The notes below the pieces were generated by a model. The model saw only the letters and a list, made by a program, of their open reading frames with translations, did no database searches and was not told the origin of the DNA. Shown in pieces: positions 1 through 9,139 of a stretch of DNA of 64,000 nt. The position numbers were made by a program, and so were the translations under genes. The number at the start of each line of letters is the position of its first letter. Position 1 is the first letter of the stretch. Source of the stretch: Pseudomonas hormoni (GTDB lineage Bacteria > Pseudomonadota > Gammaproteobacteria > Pseudomonadales > Pseudomonadaceae); NCBI RefSeq assembly GCF_018502625.1, contig NZ_CP075566.1, forward strand, positions 129,001 through 193,000. Reading direction: 5' to 3'.

Positions 1-565
1 AAAAAGTACTAATGAATTAGTAAGTTGTTTCAGAGTGTTTCTGCGCGCTTACAGAACACGATGGGGCATATTCCTATAAATTGGTGGGTCTTCCCCAACC
101 AATGGGGGCAGTTCCCCATTTTTGGAAAAAATGATCGGTCTACAAAGCTCGGGGGAATCTGCTTGAAATTCGTCCCATCCCGCGATCCCCTCTAAACCTA
201 CAATTTCAATTGGAGCTGGGATTTGTCGGCGCAATGAATTAGCGGTTTTTTAGTCTGTTCATCGCAGTGGTGTAGCGACAGTTAGCTGTCGGAGCATTTT
301 TCATAGATGGATTGCTTTGCAAAACGTGCTTTGGCAATATCGGCGACCTGTGTTCCTCAGTCGGTTCTCCATCCCTCTCATTTGGGAACTGTGTAGTAGG
401 GGAGTACAGGCAAGCCCGGCCCTGTGCCGGGTTTTTTATTTGTAGGAAACATTACTCAATTACGTTGCAGATACTCTCCACTCGTTGGCTATGAGTTGGA
501 TGGTCGGTAGCGCTCTGAAGGCCTGATTTAAAGGCTTCGCAGCTAAAATCTGGCAGGCTATTTCT
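1..565. other. Gene-poor leader region before trkH
   Basis: I see no convincing gene here. A 61-codon TTG-initiated reading frame runs on the minus strand (234 to 49) and has a protein-like composition, but it has no clear ribosome site or recognised motif. Short hairpins (for example GACAG/CTGTC near 275-290) and an intrinsic terminator at 415-437 suggest that a short transcript could end just upstream of the transporter gene. Confidence 0.4.
415..437 (+). terminator. Intrinsic terminator
   Basis: CCCGGC (415-420), a 5-base loop and GCCGGG (426-431) are followed by a run of six T. It would end any transcript arriving from 1-414, for which no gene is identified. Confidence 0.75.
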
Positions 566-2020
566 ATGTCCATCGCGGCAATGCGGCTCATCGGCTTCAT
601 CCTAGGCATTTTTCTGATCACGCTAGCCGTAAGCATGGCTATTCCCATGATTACGCTGGTGGCCTATGAGCGTAGCGACGAACTGTCGGCCTTTCTCTGG
701 TCGAGTTTGATTACCTTCATCAGCGGCCTTCTTTTGATCGTGCGTGGGCGCCCTGATACTGGCCAGCTCCGCCCGAGGGATATGTACCTGTTGACGACTG
801 GCAGTTGGGTGGTGGTCTGTACCTTCGCGGCGTTGCCAATGGTGTTTATCAGTCACATCAGTTACACCGACGCTTTCTTCGAAACGATGTCCGGCATCAC
901 AACCACGGGCTCAACTGTCCTGAGTGGTTTGGATACCGCTTCACCGGGATTGTTGATCTGGCGCTCGATGCTGCACTGGCTGGGGGGTATCGGCTTCATC
1001 GGCATGGCGGTGGCGATCCTTCCACTGTTGCGAGTGGGTGGCATGCGTCTTTTCCAGACAGAGTCCTCAGACTGGTCGGAGAAAGTGACGCCGCGTTCTC
1101 ATGTGGCAGCCAAGTACATCCTCTTTCTCTATCTGGGACTTACTGGCACCGGGGCTCTGGCACTCTGGATCGCTGGGATGACGCCTTTTGAAGCGGTCAA
1201 CCACGCAATGTCTTTGATCTCTACTGGCGGATTCTCCACTTCGGACGCCTCGCTTGGGCATTGGACGCAGCCAGCGATTCACTGGGTAGCGGTGGTCATC
1301 ATGATTCTGGGTAGCCTGCCCTTTACCTTGTACGTCGCAACATTGCGCGGCCATCGGCGTGTGTTACTGAAGGATCATCAGGTGCGCGGGTTTGTTGGGT
1401 TCCTGATCGTTACCTGGTTGGTAGTGGGCACCTGGTTGTGTTTCCACAGTGATTACACATGGTGGGATGCCTTTCGCATCGTGGCCGTCAATGTGACCTC
1501 GGTCGTTACGACTACCGGCATCGCGGTAGGTGACTACACATTGTGGGGCAGTTTTTCCGTGTTGTTGTTTTTCTACCTGACCTTCGTCGGGGGATGCTCC
1601 GGCTCAACCGCCGGTGGCCTTAAAATTTTCCGCTTTCAGGTTGCCGCTGCGCTGCTCCTGAGTGGCTTGAAACAACTGATTCATCCCCGAGCGGTGATCC
1701 AGAAAAAGTACAACGGCCATTCCATCGATGAGGACGTCTTGCGTTCGCTGTTGACCTTCTCGTTTTTCTTCACAATTACTATTGCTGTGATCGCTTTGGG
1801 GTTGGCGTTGATTGGACTGGATTGGACGACTGCCTTGAGTGGCGCCGCCACCGCAGTATGCAATGTTGGGCCGGGGCTTGGCACGGTCATTGGGCCTGCG
1901 GGCAATTTTGCTTCGTTGCCTGACGCTGCTAAGTGGCTGCTGACCGTCGGCATGCTGCTTGGACGGTTGGAAATTCTGACGGTGCTGGTGATTTTGACAC
2001 CTGTGTTCTGGAGATATTGA
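566..2020 (+). CDS. trkH: TrkH-family potassium uptake protein
   Basis: Integral membrane subunit of the Trk K+ uptake system, 484 residues, the usual TrkH length. Hydrophobic segments run through the whole protein and the four K+-pore selectivity loops are readable: TTTGS near residue 113, STGGFS near 219, TTTGIAVG near 315 and NVGPGLG near 432. In this family each loop contributes a filter glycine, and gating needs the cytoplasmic NAD-binding TrkA, which is not encoded nearby. The start at 566 has only a weak ribosome site; ATG at 581 is an alternative. It stands alone, with a terminator on each side. The symbol reflects family membership; separating it from a second paralogue (TrkG/KtrB-like) would need an alignment. 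Confidence 0.9.
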   Translation: MSIAAMRLIGFILGIFLITLAVSMAIPMITLVAYERSDELSAFLWSSLITFISGLLLIVRGRPDTGQLRPRDMYLLTTGSWVVVCTFAALPMVFISHISYTDAFFETMSGITTTGSTVLSGLDTASPGLLIWRSMLHWLGGIGFIGMAVAILPLLRVGGMRLFQTESSDWSEKVTPRSHVAAKYILFLYLGLTGTGALALWIAGMTPFEAVNHAMSLISTGGFSTSDASLGHWTQPAIHWVAVVIMILGSLPFTLYVATLRGHRRVLLKDHQVRGFVGFLIVTWLVVGTWLCFHSDYTWWDAFRIVAVNVTSVVTTTGIAVGDYTLWGSFSVLLFFYLTFVGGCSGSTAGGLKIFRFQVAAALLLSGLKQLIHPRAVIQKKYNGHSIDEDVLRSLLTFSFFFTITIAVIALGLALIGLDWTTALSGAATAVCNVGPGLGTVIGPAGNFASLPDAAKWLLTVGMLLGRLEILTVLVILTPVFWRY

Positions 2021-2237
2021 TCGCTTCGCCTTTGAGTCGCCAGGAAGCCCGTTTACCACGTCCTAGCGTCCGGATTCGCAATACCAGTTGTGATAATTTC
2101 ATCGGGTGCGTTAGCGAGAAGCTCAACTTAGTCCAGCTATCCAAATTTTTTAAACTTCCAATTGGTTTGCCTTGATACATTGTGTATTGCTGCGCAATAC
2201 TGGGCCAAGACCAAAGGATTTGGTTCCCCTTCGAAAA

Positions 2238-2265
2238 AAAGCCCGCCATACGCGGGCTTTTTTTT
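2238..2265 (+). terminator. Strong intrinsic terminator downstream of trkH
   Basis: GCCCGC (2241-2246) pairs with GCGGGC (2252-2257), with A-run and T-run flanks (nine T from 2258), so it could work in both directions. It lies about 220 bases after the trkH stop. Confidence 0.85.
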
Positions 2266-2417
2266 GTCTGGATATTCGTTAGCCTGTCGGCAAGTACTGA
2301 ATCGCCCCCGCTTCGCCGGTTCTGGTGGGCAGCTATTGGCCGATTCTGTTGAAAAAGTAGCTCCCCTCTCTGGCCGGCGGCGAAATCTCAACATTGGCCA
2401 GCAGGGAAGCACGAAGC

Positions 2418-3227
2418 ATGATGGGACAGTTATCGAGTGGGTAGGACCGACTGTTTTACTCGTTCAACCTTGAAGATCACATCCCAGCAAATCACCTCCT
2501 GCGCAGCATTGATCAGTGTCTTGATATGAGCGATTTGCGCCATTACCTCGGCGATTTCTACATCCCAATAGGGCGTCCTTCGATTGATCCCGAGCTGATG
2601 ATCCGCATGTTGATCGTAGGCTGCGCGAAGAAACCCATCTGAACCCGGCGTATCTCAGGTTCTGCCGGTTGAGCCTTGAAGATGAAGTCCCCAACCTCGA
2701 CCTTTTCCAAAAATCGACACGGGCGTTTTCGGAACAGCGATCTGTTTCGCTGGTTGTTTAATGAAGTGCGGCGTCGCTGCAAGGACGCTGGCCTGGTCAA
2801 GAGCGAGGGCTTCGCCGTGGACATCAGCACCATCAAAGCGGACGCGAGTCGGCAGCGCGGTGTGCCGGGTGATGAACCGGTAAACTGGAGCGATTCGGCC
2901 CTGAGCACTCGCGCCGTGCGTGAGTATCTTGAGGCGCTCGATGAAAAGGCTCAGGCCGAAATTCTTCCGATGCGCCTGTCGCTGACGGATCTTCAAGCCC
3001 GCTGGACCGCTGCTCCAGGTGGCCCAGCGTTCTACGCTTACTCCACGAATTATCTGATCGATACCGAGCACGGTGTCATCGTGGATGTGGAACCCACACC
3101 GGCTCATCGCACGGCCGAGGGCAGGGGGGGATCAGTCACGGTGCGTGGTTGCTATCCGAGCCAAAGCCGTCGCTCAGCCCTTGCGCAATGCGGCCTCGCT
3201 TTGAGTGGAGGGAAAGTGTTTACCTGA
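2418..3227 (+). pseudogene. Decayed IS1182-like transposase
   Basis: Remnant of an IS1182/IS5-type DDE transposase. Translation from ATG 2418 gives the typical N-terminus (a LEDHIP / NHLLRSID region, then IGRPSIDPELMIRML around 2570-2610), but it is broken by an in-frame TAG at 2442 and a frameshift near 2630. The reading continues in another frame from 2676 (STFSKNRHGRFRNSDL, then EGFAVDISTIKADASRQRG). Family similarity stops after VDVEPTPAHRTAE near 3115, where another shift leads into unrelated sequence, so the catalytic C-terminal half is missing. No intact terminal inverted repeats were identified. It marks the segment as a site of past insertion. Confidence 0.85.
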
Positions 3228-3353
3228 CCTTCTAGCCTGCCTAAGATGAAGCCGGTTGTCTGCGGATCAACGCGATGATGAAACTGATGTCACACTGAAC
3301 CTATATAGGAACAACATCTCGTAATTCAGAGCCATGACTGGTGTACCTCTATA

Positions 3354-3599
3354 ATGAACAACCTAGACGACTATCGCTTCCAGTCCCACGAGCTTTTGCT
3401 TGAGCTTGATGCAGCCACCACCAATCTTATGATGCTTGTATCGGCACGACAGTTGGAGGGGACCTTGTGGAATGAAGCTACCTATCGCCAGAAGCTGGCA
3501 TATGAGGCGTGGGCTACTTTTCTTAACTCCCCCAAAATTGATCCGATGCCTATGCTAGATGGGCGGGCCGCAGGTAGCTATGGACCGTCTGCGGACTGA
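3354..3599 (+). CDS. Small hypothetical protein (81 aa)
   Basis: Not recognised. The reading frame has natural amino-acid composition, with an acidic, leucine-rich N-terminal half and a central RQKLAYEAWATFLN stretch that looks helical. No signal peptide or membrane segment is seen. The ribosome site before ATG 3354 is poor. It stands alone between a dead transposase and another small gene. It may be a mobile-element orphan; expression is unproven. Confidence 0.5.
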   Translation: MNNLDDYRFQSHELLLELDAATTNLMMLVSARQLEGTLWNEATYRQKLAYEAWATFLNSPKIDPMPMLDGRAAGSYGPSAD

Positions 3600-3853
3600 G
3601 AAGTCTTCTATTAGTCAAAGATGTCTAAGACGAACACTCAAAGCTACCTATACCCATTGACCGAGCTTTTTGCAGATGGCATTCACACGACGCCGTTGGT
3701 GATATGCCAGCGGCCATTCCAATCAATCAAATCCTCGTTTGCCGTCATAGGTCACCATTCAGATCTTTACACGCTTACTAGATCGATTGGCAGATTGTGG
3801 TCGAAATTCCAGAATTTGTGCGCAGTGCTATGAAGGTCCCACGATGGTCGCAG

Positions 3854-4069
3854 TCAGGACATTGAGCTGAATAGTTGCTCTGAATTTTTCAATTCGCACG
3901 CAGCCTCCGCTTCCTCTCGCGACGGAAATGACACGTGAAGACGACACTTTTCCTTGTTGTCGTAGATGCTGTAGCCGCAAGGCGCCATGCTGGAGTAGAA
4001 GCGGGCACCATTACGTACCGATCCCGTCTCAGTAGGTATCGCTGGAACGACAACAAATCTCGATACCAT
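3854..4069 (-). CDS. Small hypothetical protein (71 aa)
   Basis: Not recognised. An AGGTG ribosome site lies just upstream of ATG 4069 (minus strand). The product has a hydrophobic start, a central GYSIYDNKEKCRLHVSF segment that looks like a beta-rich fold and a charged SREEAEAACELKN helix. The composition argues for a real gene, but there is no family assignment and no operon partner. Confidence 0.5.
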   Translation of the reverse strand: MVSRFVVVPAIPTETGSVRNGARFYSSMAPCGYSIYDNKEKCRLHVSFPSREEAEAACELKNSEQLFSSMS

Positions 4070-4655
4070 GTCATCACCTATATTTTTATCCTCGCTTAAG
4101 TTTTAGCGGCATATAGCTAGTACATCAAACCTTTCTCAATTGGAGTCGACGGGTGGGTGGCTTGCCCTGCAAGATGGTGTATCCGCATGACAGTAATCCC
4201 GACCTGAAACGCCAAGGGTTGCATCGCTCGCTTGGCGACCGGCGTACACGACCCATGCTGGTCGGCAATAGCTGAAATTGGCCGATTGCTGTATTTCAGT
4301 AGAAGTCATTCAGATGTCATGAGCACCGTTAACGTCATGTTAATGAACTCTTCGTTCTCACTGATCATTGTCAGCGCACTGCGCACATTGCCTCCGACCT
4401 CATCTGAGCCGCGCTGCTCGGCGCTACAGCGTCAGCCCCAAAGGGCTAGCTGGTTCTGATCGATCTTGCCTGATGGGGAAGGGAGTAGATCTACGACAAA
4501 CCCTGGCCACTGATGACGGCTGAGCAGATCTTCCATTGCTACACGTAACGTGAAAATGATGAGCATCGCGCTGAGCTTAAAGAGTTGCTGGAGAATTTGC
4601 TGAAGCTAGTCGCGCGAGTTTCGCGATGGATAATGCATGGCGGAGGTCTGCTTTC

Positions 4656-4681
4656 GGCCAATTCGGAGAATTGGCCTTTTT
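4656..4681 (+). terminator. Intrinsic terminator, orphan
   Basis: A perfect 9-bp stem GGCCAATTC / GAATTGGCC with a 3-base loop is followed by five T. No intact gene precedes it on the plus strand. Confidence 0.8.
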
Positions 4682-4705
4682 GTCGCTTTCCTGTCAGGGG
4701 GCGTC

Positions 4706-4745
4706 TGATCAACTACTTGTGAAAATGATCAACTATTCTGTGAAG
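4706..4745 (+). repeat. Two 20-bp tandem units, possible IS end
   Basis: TGATCAACTA occurs at 4706 and again at 4726, in two consecutive 20-base units that differ mainly in their second halves. Multiple ~20-bp direct repeats are typical of IS21-family ends, but no transposase accompanies them, so the assignment is inference. Confidence 0.5.
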
Positions 4746-4873
4746 CTATAGCTGTTCGTCGCGGAGGACTGCAATCAACCCGTGTGACCTCTTGGTCATA
4801 TTGCGTGCAAAATAAACGCGCGAGTATGCACAGTAGTTCGGTATTGATGAGCGAACTCTGCGTTAAAGGCTGT

Positions 4874-5620
4874 TCATAAAACATGAAAGATGTACTCGGC
4901 GGACTCCTTGGCAGCCAGAGACACGTCCGATGCGGTCAATCGCTCGCGCAGCGATAAATCATCGACCCGCACCTGCCACTCGCAGCTTGGACCTTCCTCA
5001 AGAGTACTTTTGACGCTGTGTATCGCTTCGAGCAGTTTTTCTCGTTGTGGAAAGTAAACGGCCAGCGCGTTGTCTTTCCAACTCGCCACATTCAGGCCCA
5101 GTTGCGCGCAGATGGCGATTTTGCTTGAGGCATCGGCTCTGTCTGCTTGTCGAGATTGACTGACGAGTGCTTCCAGAGCCTGTTCTGCACGGCCATCTGT
5201 ACAGAGAATGTCGTCGCTCTCCCACGCCTGTGGCGGGCACGCTTTGTTATCTTGACGTAACGCGATGAATGGGTTGATTTCCATCGGATAAATGCGGCAA
5301 ACAAGGGGGCGTTCCTCGTAGATGCCGCAAAGATTGTCAGCTCTGAGATTAGGGCATTGCTCAAGTGCTTTGCCGGCAAACACAGCGATGACCTGTATCT
5401 GGGTCTTGCCACAAATTACACTTACAGATCGGCCTTTGGCGTGGGCAAACTCCGCTGATGAATGAGGCCAACTCGATTCAGCAAAGGCCTCAAGAATCAC
5501 CGCGATGTCGTGACCGCGGTTTAACCATTGTTGTGCCTCAGCCAATGTCAGCGGTATCAGGCGGCCCTTGCAGCAAATACCGCAGCCTACACAGGAAAAT
5601 CGGACGGTGTTGTTTTGCAT
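4874..5620 (-). CDS. YkgJ-family cysteine-cluster protein
   Basis: Protein of 248 residues with the N-terminal cysteine cluster of the YkgJ/CxxCxxCC family: CVGCGICCKG at residues 10-19, a further Cys in NLCGIYEERPLVCRIYP (about residues 96-112) and CPPQ. Such proteins are presumed to bind zinc or an Fe-S cluster; their reaction is not established. The C-terminal half (from about residue 140) is not recognised. It is monocistronic and has no membrane segment. ATG 5620 is chosen because the cysteine motif follows directly. Confidence 0.85.
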   Translation of the reverse strand: MQNNTVRFSCVGCGICCKGRLIPLTLAEAQQWLNRGHDIAVILEAFAESSWPHSSAEFAHAKGRSVSVICGKTQIQVIAVFAGKALEQCPNLRADNLCGIYEERPLVCRIYPMEINPFIALRQDNKACPPQAWESDDILCTDGRAEQALEALVSQSRQADRADASSKIAICAQLGLNVASWKDNALAVYFPQREKLLEAIHSVKSTLEEGPSCEWQVRVDDLSLRERLTASDVSLAAKESAEYIFHVL

Positions 5621-5903
5621 ATTTTTCGCCAGTATGTAGAGACAACCTAACGACAGCTAGGTGTTGTATTTGCATGACGTGGATCGCGTCAAAGATGAAT
5701 TAGCTGAAGATAAATCGGCTGTATCCGCTTATTTAGTTGCGTATTGCCTACGCAATGCGCGCCCTGCGCTTGCCCACATGAAGCAGCCTCAGGATTGTTA
5801 ACTAGTACAAAGGCGTGCTCTTGGAATGACAGCGAACTTCACGCTGATGTGGGCGATCACTACTCGCAAACTCCTACTAGAGAGTTCCCCATACGTGAAT
5901 GGA
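5621..5903. other. Intergenic gap
   Basis: Separates the YkgJ-type gene from the end of the bufferin operon (both on the minus strand). No gene, clear terminator or repeat was found. Confidence 0.4.
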
Positions 5904-6377
5904 TCACCGGATGCCCAGTCTGCGATCCAGCGAAAGTGCTCCTGCACCACGTGCGATGATGATTAGCAGCAATCCCGCCCAGGACAGGTGCGTCGGCCAG
6001 GCATCGGGGTAAACGAAAACCTCAATGACAAAGGTCATACCCAGCAACGCCAAGGCGGATAGACGGGTGAACAGCCCGAGGACCAGCAGCAGTGGAAATA
6101 GGTGCTCGCTGTAGGTCGAAAGGTGTGCCGCCAGTTCTGGAGAGATCACAGGCAAGGCGTATTCCGTACGGAACAGTTCGTAGGTACTCGGCGTAATCGT
6201 CAGAACGTCGCTGACTTTGGTGCGCCCTGACATGAAGAAAATGGCGGCGATGGCGATGCGTGCCACCAACACCAGAAACGAATCGCTGATCAGATTGCCC
6301 AATCGGGTTGCAACGCGGTTCCAGAGGCCACGCAAGGAATTGTCGGCGGCAGGTGAGCGGGTGTTGATGGTATCCAT
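5904..6377 (-). CDS. DoxX-family membrane protein, last gene of bufferin operon
   Basis: DoxX-like integral membrane protein of 157 residues. About four hydrophobic helices are visible: residues 33-50 ([17 protein letters not shown]), 80-105, 107-122 and 130-145. The N-terminus is cytoplasmic-like. DoxX proteins are the usual fourth gene of bufferin (DUF2282-DUF692-DUF2063) operons and are thought to help membrane redox handling or export, without a settled reaction. It starts 20 bases after the end of the upstream partner gene, so co-transcription is likely. Confidence 0.88.
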   Translation of the reverse strand: MDTINTRSPAADNSLRGLWNRVATRLGNLISDSFLVLVARIAIAAIFFMSGRTKVSDVLTITPSTYELFRTEYALPVISPELAAHLSTYSEHLFPLLLVLGLFTRLSALALLGMTFVIEVFVYPDAWPTHLSWAGLLLIIIARGAGALSLDRRLGIR

Positions 6378-6397
6378 GCTGTGCTCCGTTGATGGCT

Positions 6398-7165
6398 TCA
6401 GTAACTGGTTGTCAGGAGTTCCGCCGTTACAAACGCGTCAGCACTCACCAGGCGAATAATGAGGTTTTCCAGATTCAGGTCAGACTCGACATCAATGGCC
6501 CAGTCGGCGGCGACATCGAGGGGCAGGTGAGCCGCGCAGGCGTCGAGAAAGGCACAGTCTGCGGCGCTGGCAGCTTGCCAATACACGCGGCCGGCCTTGC
6601 GTGTCAGTAGTGCACCTTCACCTTGCCATTCGAGTTTTTCAGGCATTTCCCGTTGTTCACGATTGACGCACCAGATCGTGTAGGCGGGACAGTCCGGCAA
6701 CCAGACCCAACGGGCGGTGTCCCGTGGTTTAAGCCGCAAGTTGCCCAATTCCGTAGCGGGAATCTGCGCCAAGTCGTTCAGTCCAAGACCTGGCTCATCA
6801 GCGGCGCAATGAACCTGTGTCCAGAGCAGATCCAGACGGGCGACGTCGCCCAGATACGGCATGTCTTGCGCGTGCTCGAATTTGTCGAGAAAGTCGGGGA
6901 AGCCCGCTCCGTAATTAAGTAAACGTGCATCTGTTGGCGGTGAAAGCCGGGCATGTATGGCGGCGGCGCTTTTAAGCCAGTCAGTGCCTACCAGGCGCTC
7001 TACGGTAGGGAAGTTGGCTAGCAACGCATCCGTCGTGCCTTTGAGTACGGTATTGCGATAGACCGCAAAGCCTGGTTGTTGGGTCAGCGAATCCATCGTG
7101 GATGATTCAGTGCCGTATAACGCATCGACGAAGGCATCCTGAAAGCTTGCGAGAGAGGGCTTCAT
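6398..7165 (-). CDS. bufC: DUF2063-type partner protein of the DUF692 maturase (BufC/MbnC-like)
   Basis: Protein of 255 residues with the N-terminal signature of the putative DNA-binding-domain/DUF2063 family ([41 protein letters not shown]). In methanobactin and bufferin pathways this family forms the obligatory partner of the iron-dependent DUF692 enzyme and recruits the precursor peptide. Its start overlaps the stop of the DUF692 gene by four bases, a translational-coupling arrangement that fits a 1:1 complex. The symbol is inferred from operon context. Confidence 0.85.
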   Translation of the reverse strand: MKPSLASFQDAFVDALYGTESSTMDSLTQQPGFAVYRNTVLKGTTDALLANFPTVERLVGTDWLKSAAAIHARLSPPTDARLLNYGAGFPDFLDKFEHAQDMPYLGDVARLDLLWTQVHCAADEPGLGLNDLAQIPATELGNLRLKPRDTARWVWLPDCPAYTIWCVNREQREMPEKLEWQGEGALLTRKAGRVYWQAASAADCAFLDACAAHLPLDVAADWAIDVESDLNLENLIIRLVSADAFVTAELLTTSY

Positions 7166-8016
7166 ATCGCCACCTTCATTCGCTGATTTTGCCCAAGGTT
7201 CAATAACGTCTGCGCTCGGTTGCGCTCGGCCAGTAAAACGTCGAAAGCGGGGATATGGTCGTCGCGTTCGATCAGTGTCGGACGCTGGCCGATCCGCTCG
7301 ATCAGCCGCTGGTACAGCGACCAGACATCTTCGGCGACAGGGGCATCATGGCTGTCGATCAGTAACGAGGATTCACCCGGATCCTTGGTGAACCCCGCCA
7401 GATGAATCTCCATGATGGCGTCGGCCGCAAAGGCATCCAGATAATCGGCGGCGTTAAAACCAAGGTTGTGCGCACTGATGTGCACGTTGTTGACGTCCAG
7501 CAACAAGCCGCAGCCAGTCACCGTGCTCAATTCGGTGAGAAATTCCAGTTCGCTGTAGTCATGCCCGTCCAGGTGCAAATAATGGGTCGGGTTTTCGATG
7601 GCAATGCGACGTCCGAGGGCGTCTTGTGTGCGCTGGATATTGCTTGCTATACGCTGTAACGCTTCATCTGTTCGGGGAAAAGGCAACAGGTCGGGGTGGT
7701 ATTGGTCGCGCCAGGCTGACCAGGCCAGGTGCTCGGAAATCAGTGCCGGTTGAACGCGATCAGCGAGCTGTTTCAGGCGTTTCAAGTGCTCCGGGTCCGG
7801 CGGGCAATCGGCCGCCAGCGAAAGTGACACCCCGTGCAACGACAATGGGTGCCGCTCGCCAATGGCCTCCAGCCATGCCAGGCGGGGGCCGCCACCAACC
7901 ATGTAGTTTTCCGGATGAACTTCGAACCAGAGACCTTCGACTGTGCAGTCGTGCGCCTCTTGGTAATGGTTCGGTTTGAGGCCGAGTCCGGCCCCGATCT
8001 GGAATGCCTTGTTCAT
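7162..8016 (-). CDS. bufB: DUF692 multinuclear-iron peptide maturase (BufB/MbnB-like)
   Basis: TIM-barrel enzyme of the DUF692 family, 284 residues from ATG 8016; an upstream extension to 8301 lies in the wrong frame over the precursor gene and is rejected. Typical stretches are GAGLGLKPNHYQE, WFEVHPENYMVGGG, SLHGVSLSLA, ISEHLAWS, IENPTHYLH, LLLDVNNVHISAHN and EIHLAGFT; their His, Glu, Asp and Asn residues are the iron ligands in characterised members. In this family the enzyme converts cysteines of a precursor peptide to oxazolone/thioamide (MbnB) or thiooxazole (bufferin) groups. It lies 28 bases after the precursor gene and overlaps the partner gene. Confidence 0.93.
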   Translation of the reverse strand: MNKAFQIGAGLGLKPNHYQEAHDCTVEGLWFEVHPENYMVGGGPRLAWLEAIGERHPLSLHGVSLSLAADCPPDPEHLKRLKQLADRVQPALISEHLAWSAWRDQYHPDLLPFPRTDEALQRIASNIQRTQDALGRRIAIENPTHYLHLDGHDYSELEFLTELSTVTGCGLLLDVNNVHISAHNLGFNAADYLDAFAADAIMEIHLAGFTKDPGESSLLIDSHDAPVAEDVWSLYQRLIERIGQRPTLIERDDHIPAFDVLLAERNRAQTLLNLGQNQRMKVAI

Positions 8017-8044
8017 GATAAGTACGTGCCCCGTGGCGTTGACG

Positions 8045-8317
8045 TTACATTGGTGTGAGGGTGCCGGTGCCTTTTGGTGTCTTGATGGTGGTGCAAGTGC
8101 CAGCGGGAACGTTTTTCCAGGCATTAGGCTGGTAATCCATTTTTGCCGTACCTGCGCATGTGGTACCTGCACCGGCCTTGCAATCGTTGTGACCGGCCAT
8201 AGCGACGCCGTAGCATTTTTCCATGGCGCCTGCGGCGGCTGGGGTCTCGGCGGCAATGGCGCCGGCAGCAAAGGAGGAAAAGGCAACGGCGATGGCTGCA
8301 AGCTTCAGATTGTTCAT
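8045..8317 (-). CDS. bufA: Bufferin-type precursor peptide (DUF2282)
   Basis: Small exported protein of 90 residues: N-terminal signal sequence (residues 1-22, hydrophobic core [17 protein letters not shown]) and a mature part with exactly four cysteines at 35, 46, 54 and 75 in the contexts [21 protein letters not shown] and GTCTTI. This is the DUF2282/bufferin-1 pattern, in which cysteines are modified by the DUF692 enzyme and the product sequesters copper in the periplasm. A GGAG ribosome site precedes ATG 8317. It is the first gene of the operon and lies about 70 bases downstream of the predicted start point of a perfect SigF-type promoter (8394-8419). Function is inferred from family and context; the metal was not tested. 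Confidence 0.93.
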   Translation of the reverse strand: MNNLKLAAIAVAFSSFAAGAIAAETPAAAGAMEKCYGVAMAGHNDCKAGAGTTCAGTAKMDYQPNAWKNVPAGTCTTIKTPKGTGTLTPM

Positions 8318-8393
8318 GGTTATTCTCCGGGATCATGAGGGTGGGTCGTCGCATCAGTGCAGGAGTGCGCTGTGCTTCAGATCCGAAAGGTAG

Positions 8394-8419
8394 TTCGCTG
8401 AGTTTTCAAATCCGGTTAC
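8394..8419 (-). promoter_or_regulatory. SigF-type ECF promoter of the bufferin operon
   Basis: Read on the minus strand: GTAACC (8419-8414), exactly 16 bases, then CGAA (8397-8394). This matches the GTAACC-N16-CGAA consensus described for Caulobacter SigF, whose homologue is encoded divergently here. The predicted start point near 8387 leaves a leader of about 70 bases before bufA. Confidence 0.85.
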
Positions 8420-8550
8420 AGCCATCGCAAAATATTTTTTAGAACCGCAAAATGAATCTGCTTGTTGCCTTATGCCTTTGGCGGCAAGCATGATCCATCG
8501 CCCGTTATTGGCGCTGGCGTTATGCAAGTACAGAATATTTTCATCCTCGT

Positions 8551-8576
8551 GTAACCAGAGTGGACGATGGAACGAA
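8551..8576 (+). promoter_or_regulatory. Second SigF-type promoter element, over the sigma-gene start
   Basis: GTAACC (8551-8556), 16 bases, CGAA (8573-8576) on the plus strand. It suggests autoregulation of the sigma/anti-sigma pair. The predicted start point (about 8583) lies after the ATG at 8567, so either translation starts further downstream or this element serves a shorter product. Confidence 0.7.
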
Positions 8577-9139
8577 CTACACATAACGACGCATTACGCA
8601 GCCGGGAAATTCATCTTCAGACTTTGTTCCTCGCGGGCCTGGGTGGAGACGAGCGGGCTTATGGCACTTTCCTCAAGGAGCTAAGTGGTCATATACGCGG
8701 CTTTGTTCGAACCCGACTTCAGCGGCAACCGGGTGAAGTCGAGGATTTGCTGCAAGAGGTTTTGCTGGCCGTCCATAACGGTCGACAAACGTACCGTGCG
8801 GACCAACCGCTGACGGCCTGGGTGTTTGCCATCACCCGCTACAAACTCACGGATTTTTTTCGTGGCAGGTCGCGCAAAGAACTGCTCAATGACTCGCTCG
8901 ACGATGTGGCGGAGCTGTTTGCCGAGCCGCATCTGGAGCCGGAGCAGGCCCATCGCGACCTCGGCAAGTTGCTTGAGCAACTGCCTGAGCGGCAGCGCTT
9001 GCCGATCCAGCAGGTGAAACTTGAAGGCTTGTCGGTCGCCGAGTCCGCGCAAATGACCGGGCTTTCGGAATCAGCAGTAAAGATTGGCATCCATCGCGGG
9101 CTTAAGGCGTTGGCCGACAGGATTAGAGGTACACGATGA
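8567..9139 (+). CDS. sigF: ECF sigma factor, SigF-like
   Basis: Sigma-70 family ECF factor of 190 residues. The sigma-2 region runs from about residue 20 to 90 (AYGTFLKEL, VEDLLQEVLLAVH, PLTAWVFAITRYKLTDFFR) and the sigma-4 region from about 125 to 185 (LPERQRLPIQQVKLEGLSVAESAQMTGLSESAVKIGIHRGLKAL). It overlaps the following anti-sigma gene by four bases. With NrsF and the DUF2282 operon it matches the SigF-NrsF system that controls bufferin genes under copper or chromate stress in Caulobacter. ATG 8567 has an AGAGTGG ribosome site, but the autoregulatory promoter element overlaps it; rarer starts (for example TTG 8624) would be needed for a SigF-driven transcript. Confidence 0.9.
   Translation: MERTTHNDALRSREIHLQTLFLAGLGGDERAYGTFLKELSGHIRGFVRTRLQRQPGEVEDLLQEVLLAVHNGRQTYRADQPLTAWVFAITRYKLTDFFRGRSRKELLNDSLDDVAELFAEPHLEPEQAHRDLGKLLEQLPERQRLPIQQVKLEGLSVAESAQMTGLSESAVKIGIHRGLKALADRIRGTR

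Larger units (their letters stand above)
4070..4873. other. Gene-poor interval with mobile-element scars
   Basis: No supportable gene. It contains a perfect intrinsic terminator (4656-4681) whose upstream gene is no longer recognisable, and a pair of 20-base near-identical tandem units (4706-4745). A short open stretch before the terminator (about 4555-4650) reads as a charged helix-like peptide but lacks a start with a ribosome site. It looks like decayed accessory DNA. Confidence 0.4.

Noticed and set aside
7162..8301. N-terminally extended DUF692 protein (379 aa)
   Set aside because: The extra 95 residues are a proline-rich artefact of the opposite frame over the precursor gene; DUF692 homology begins at ATG 8016.
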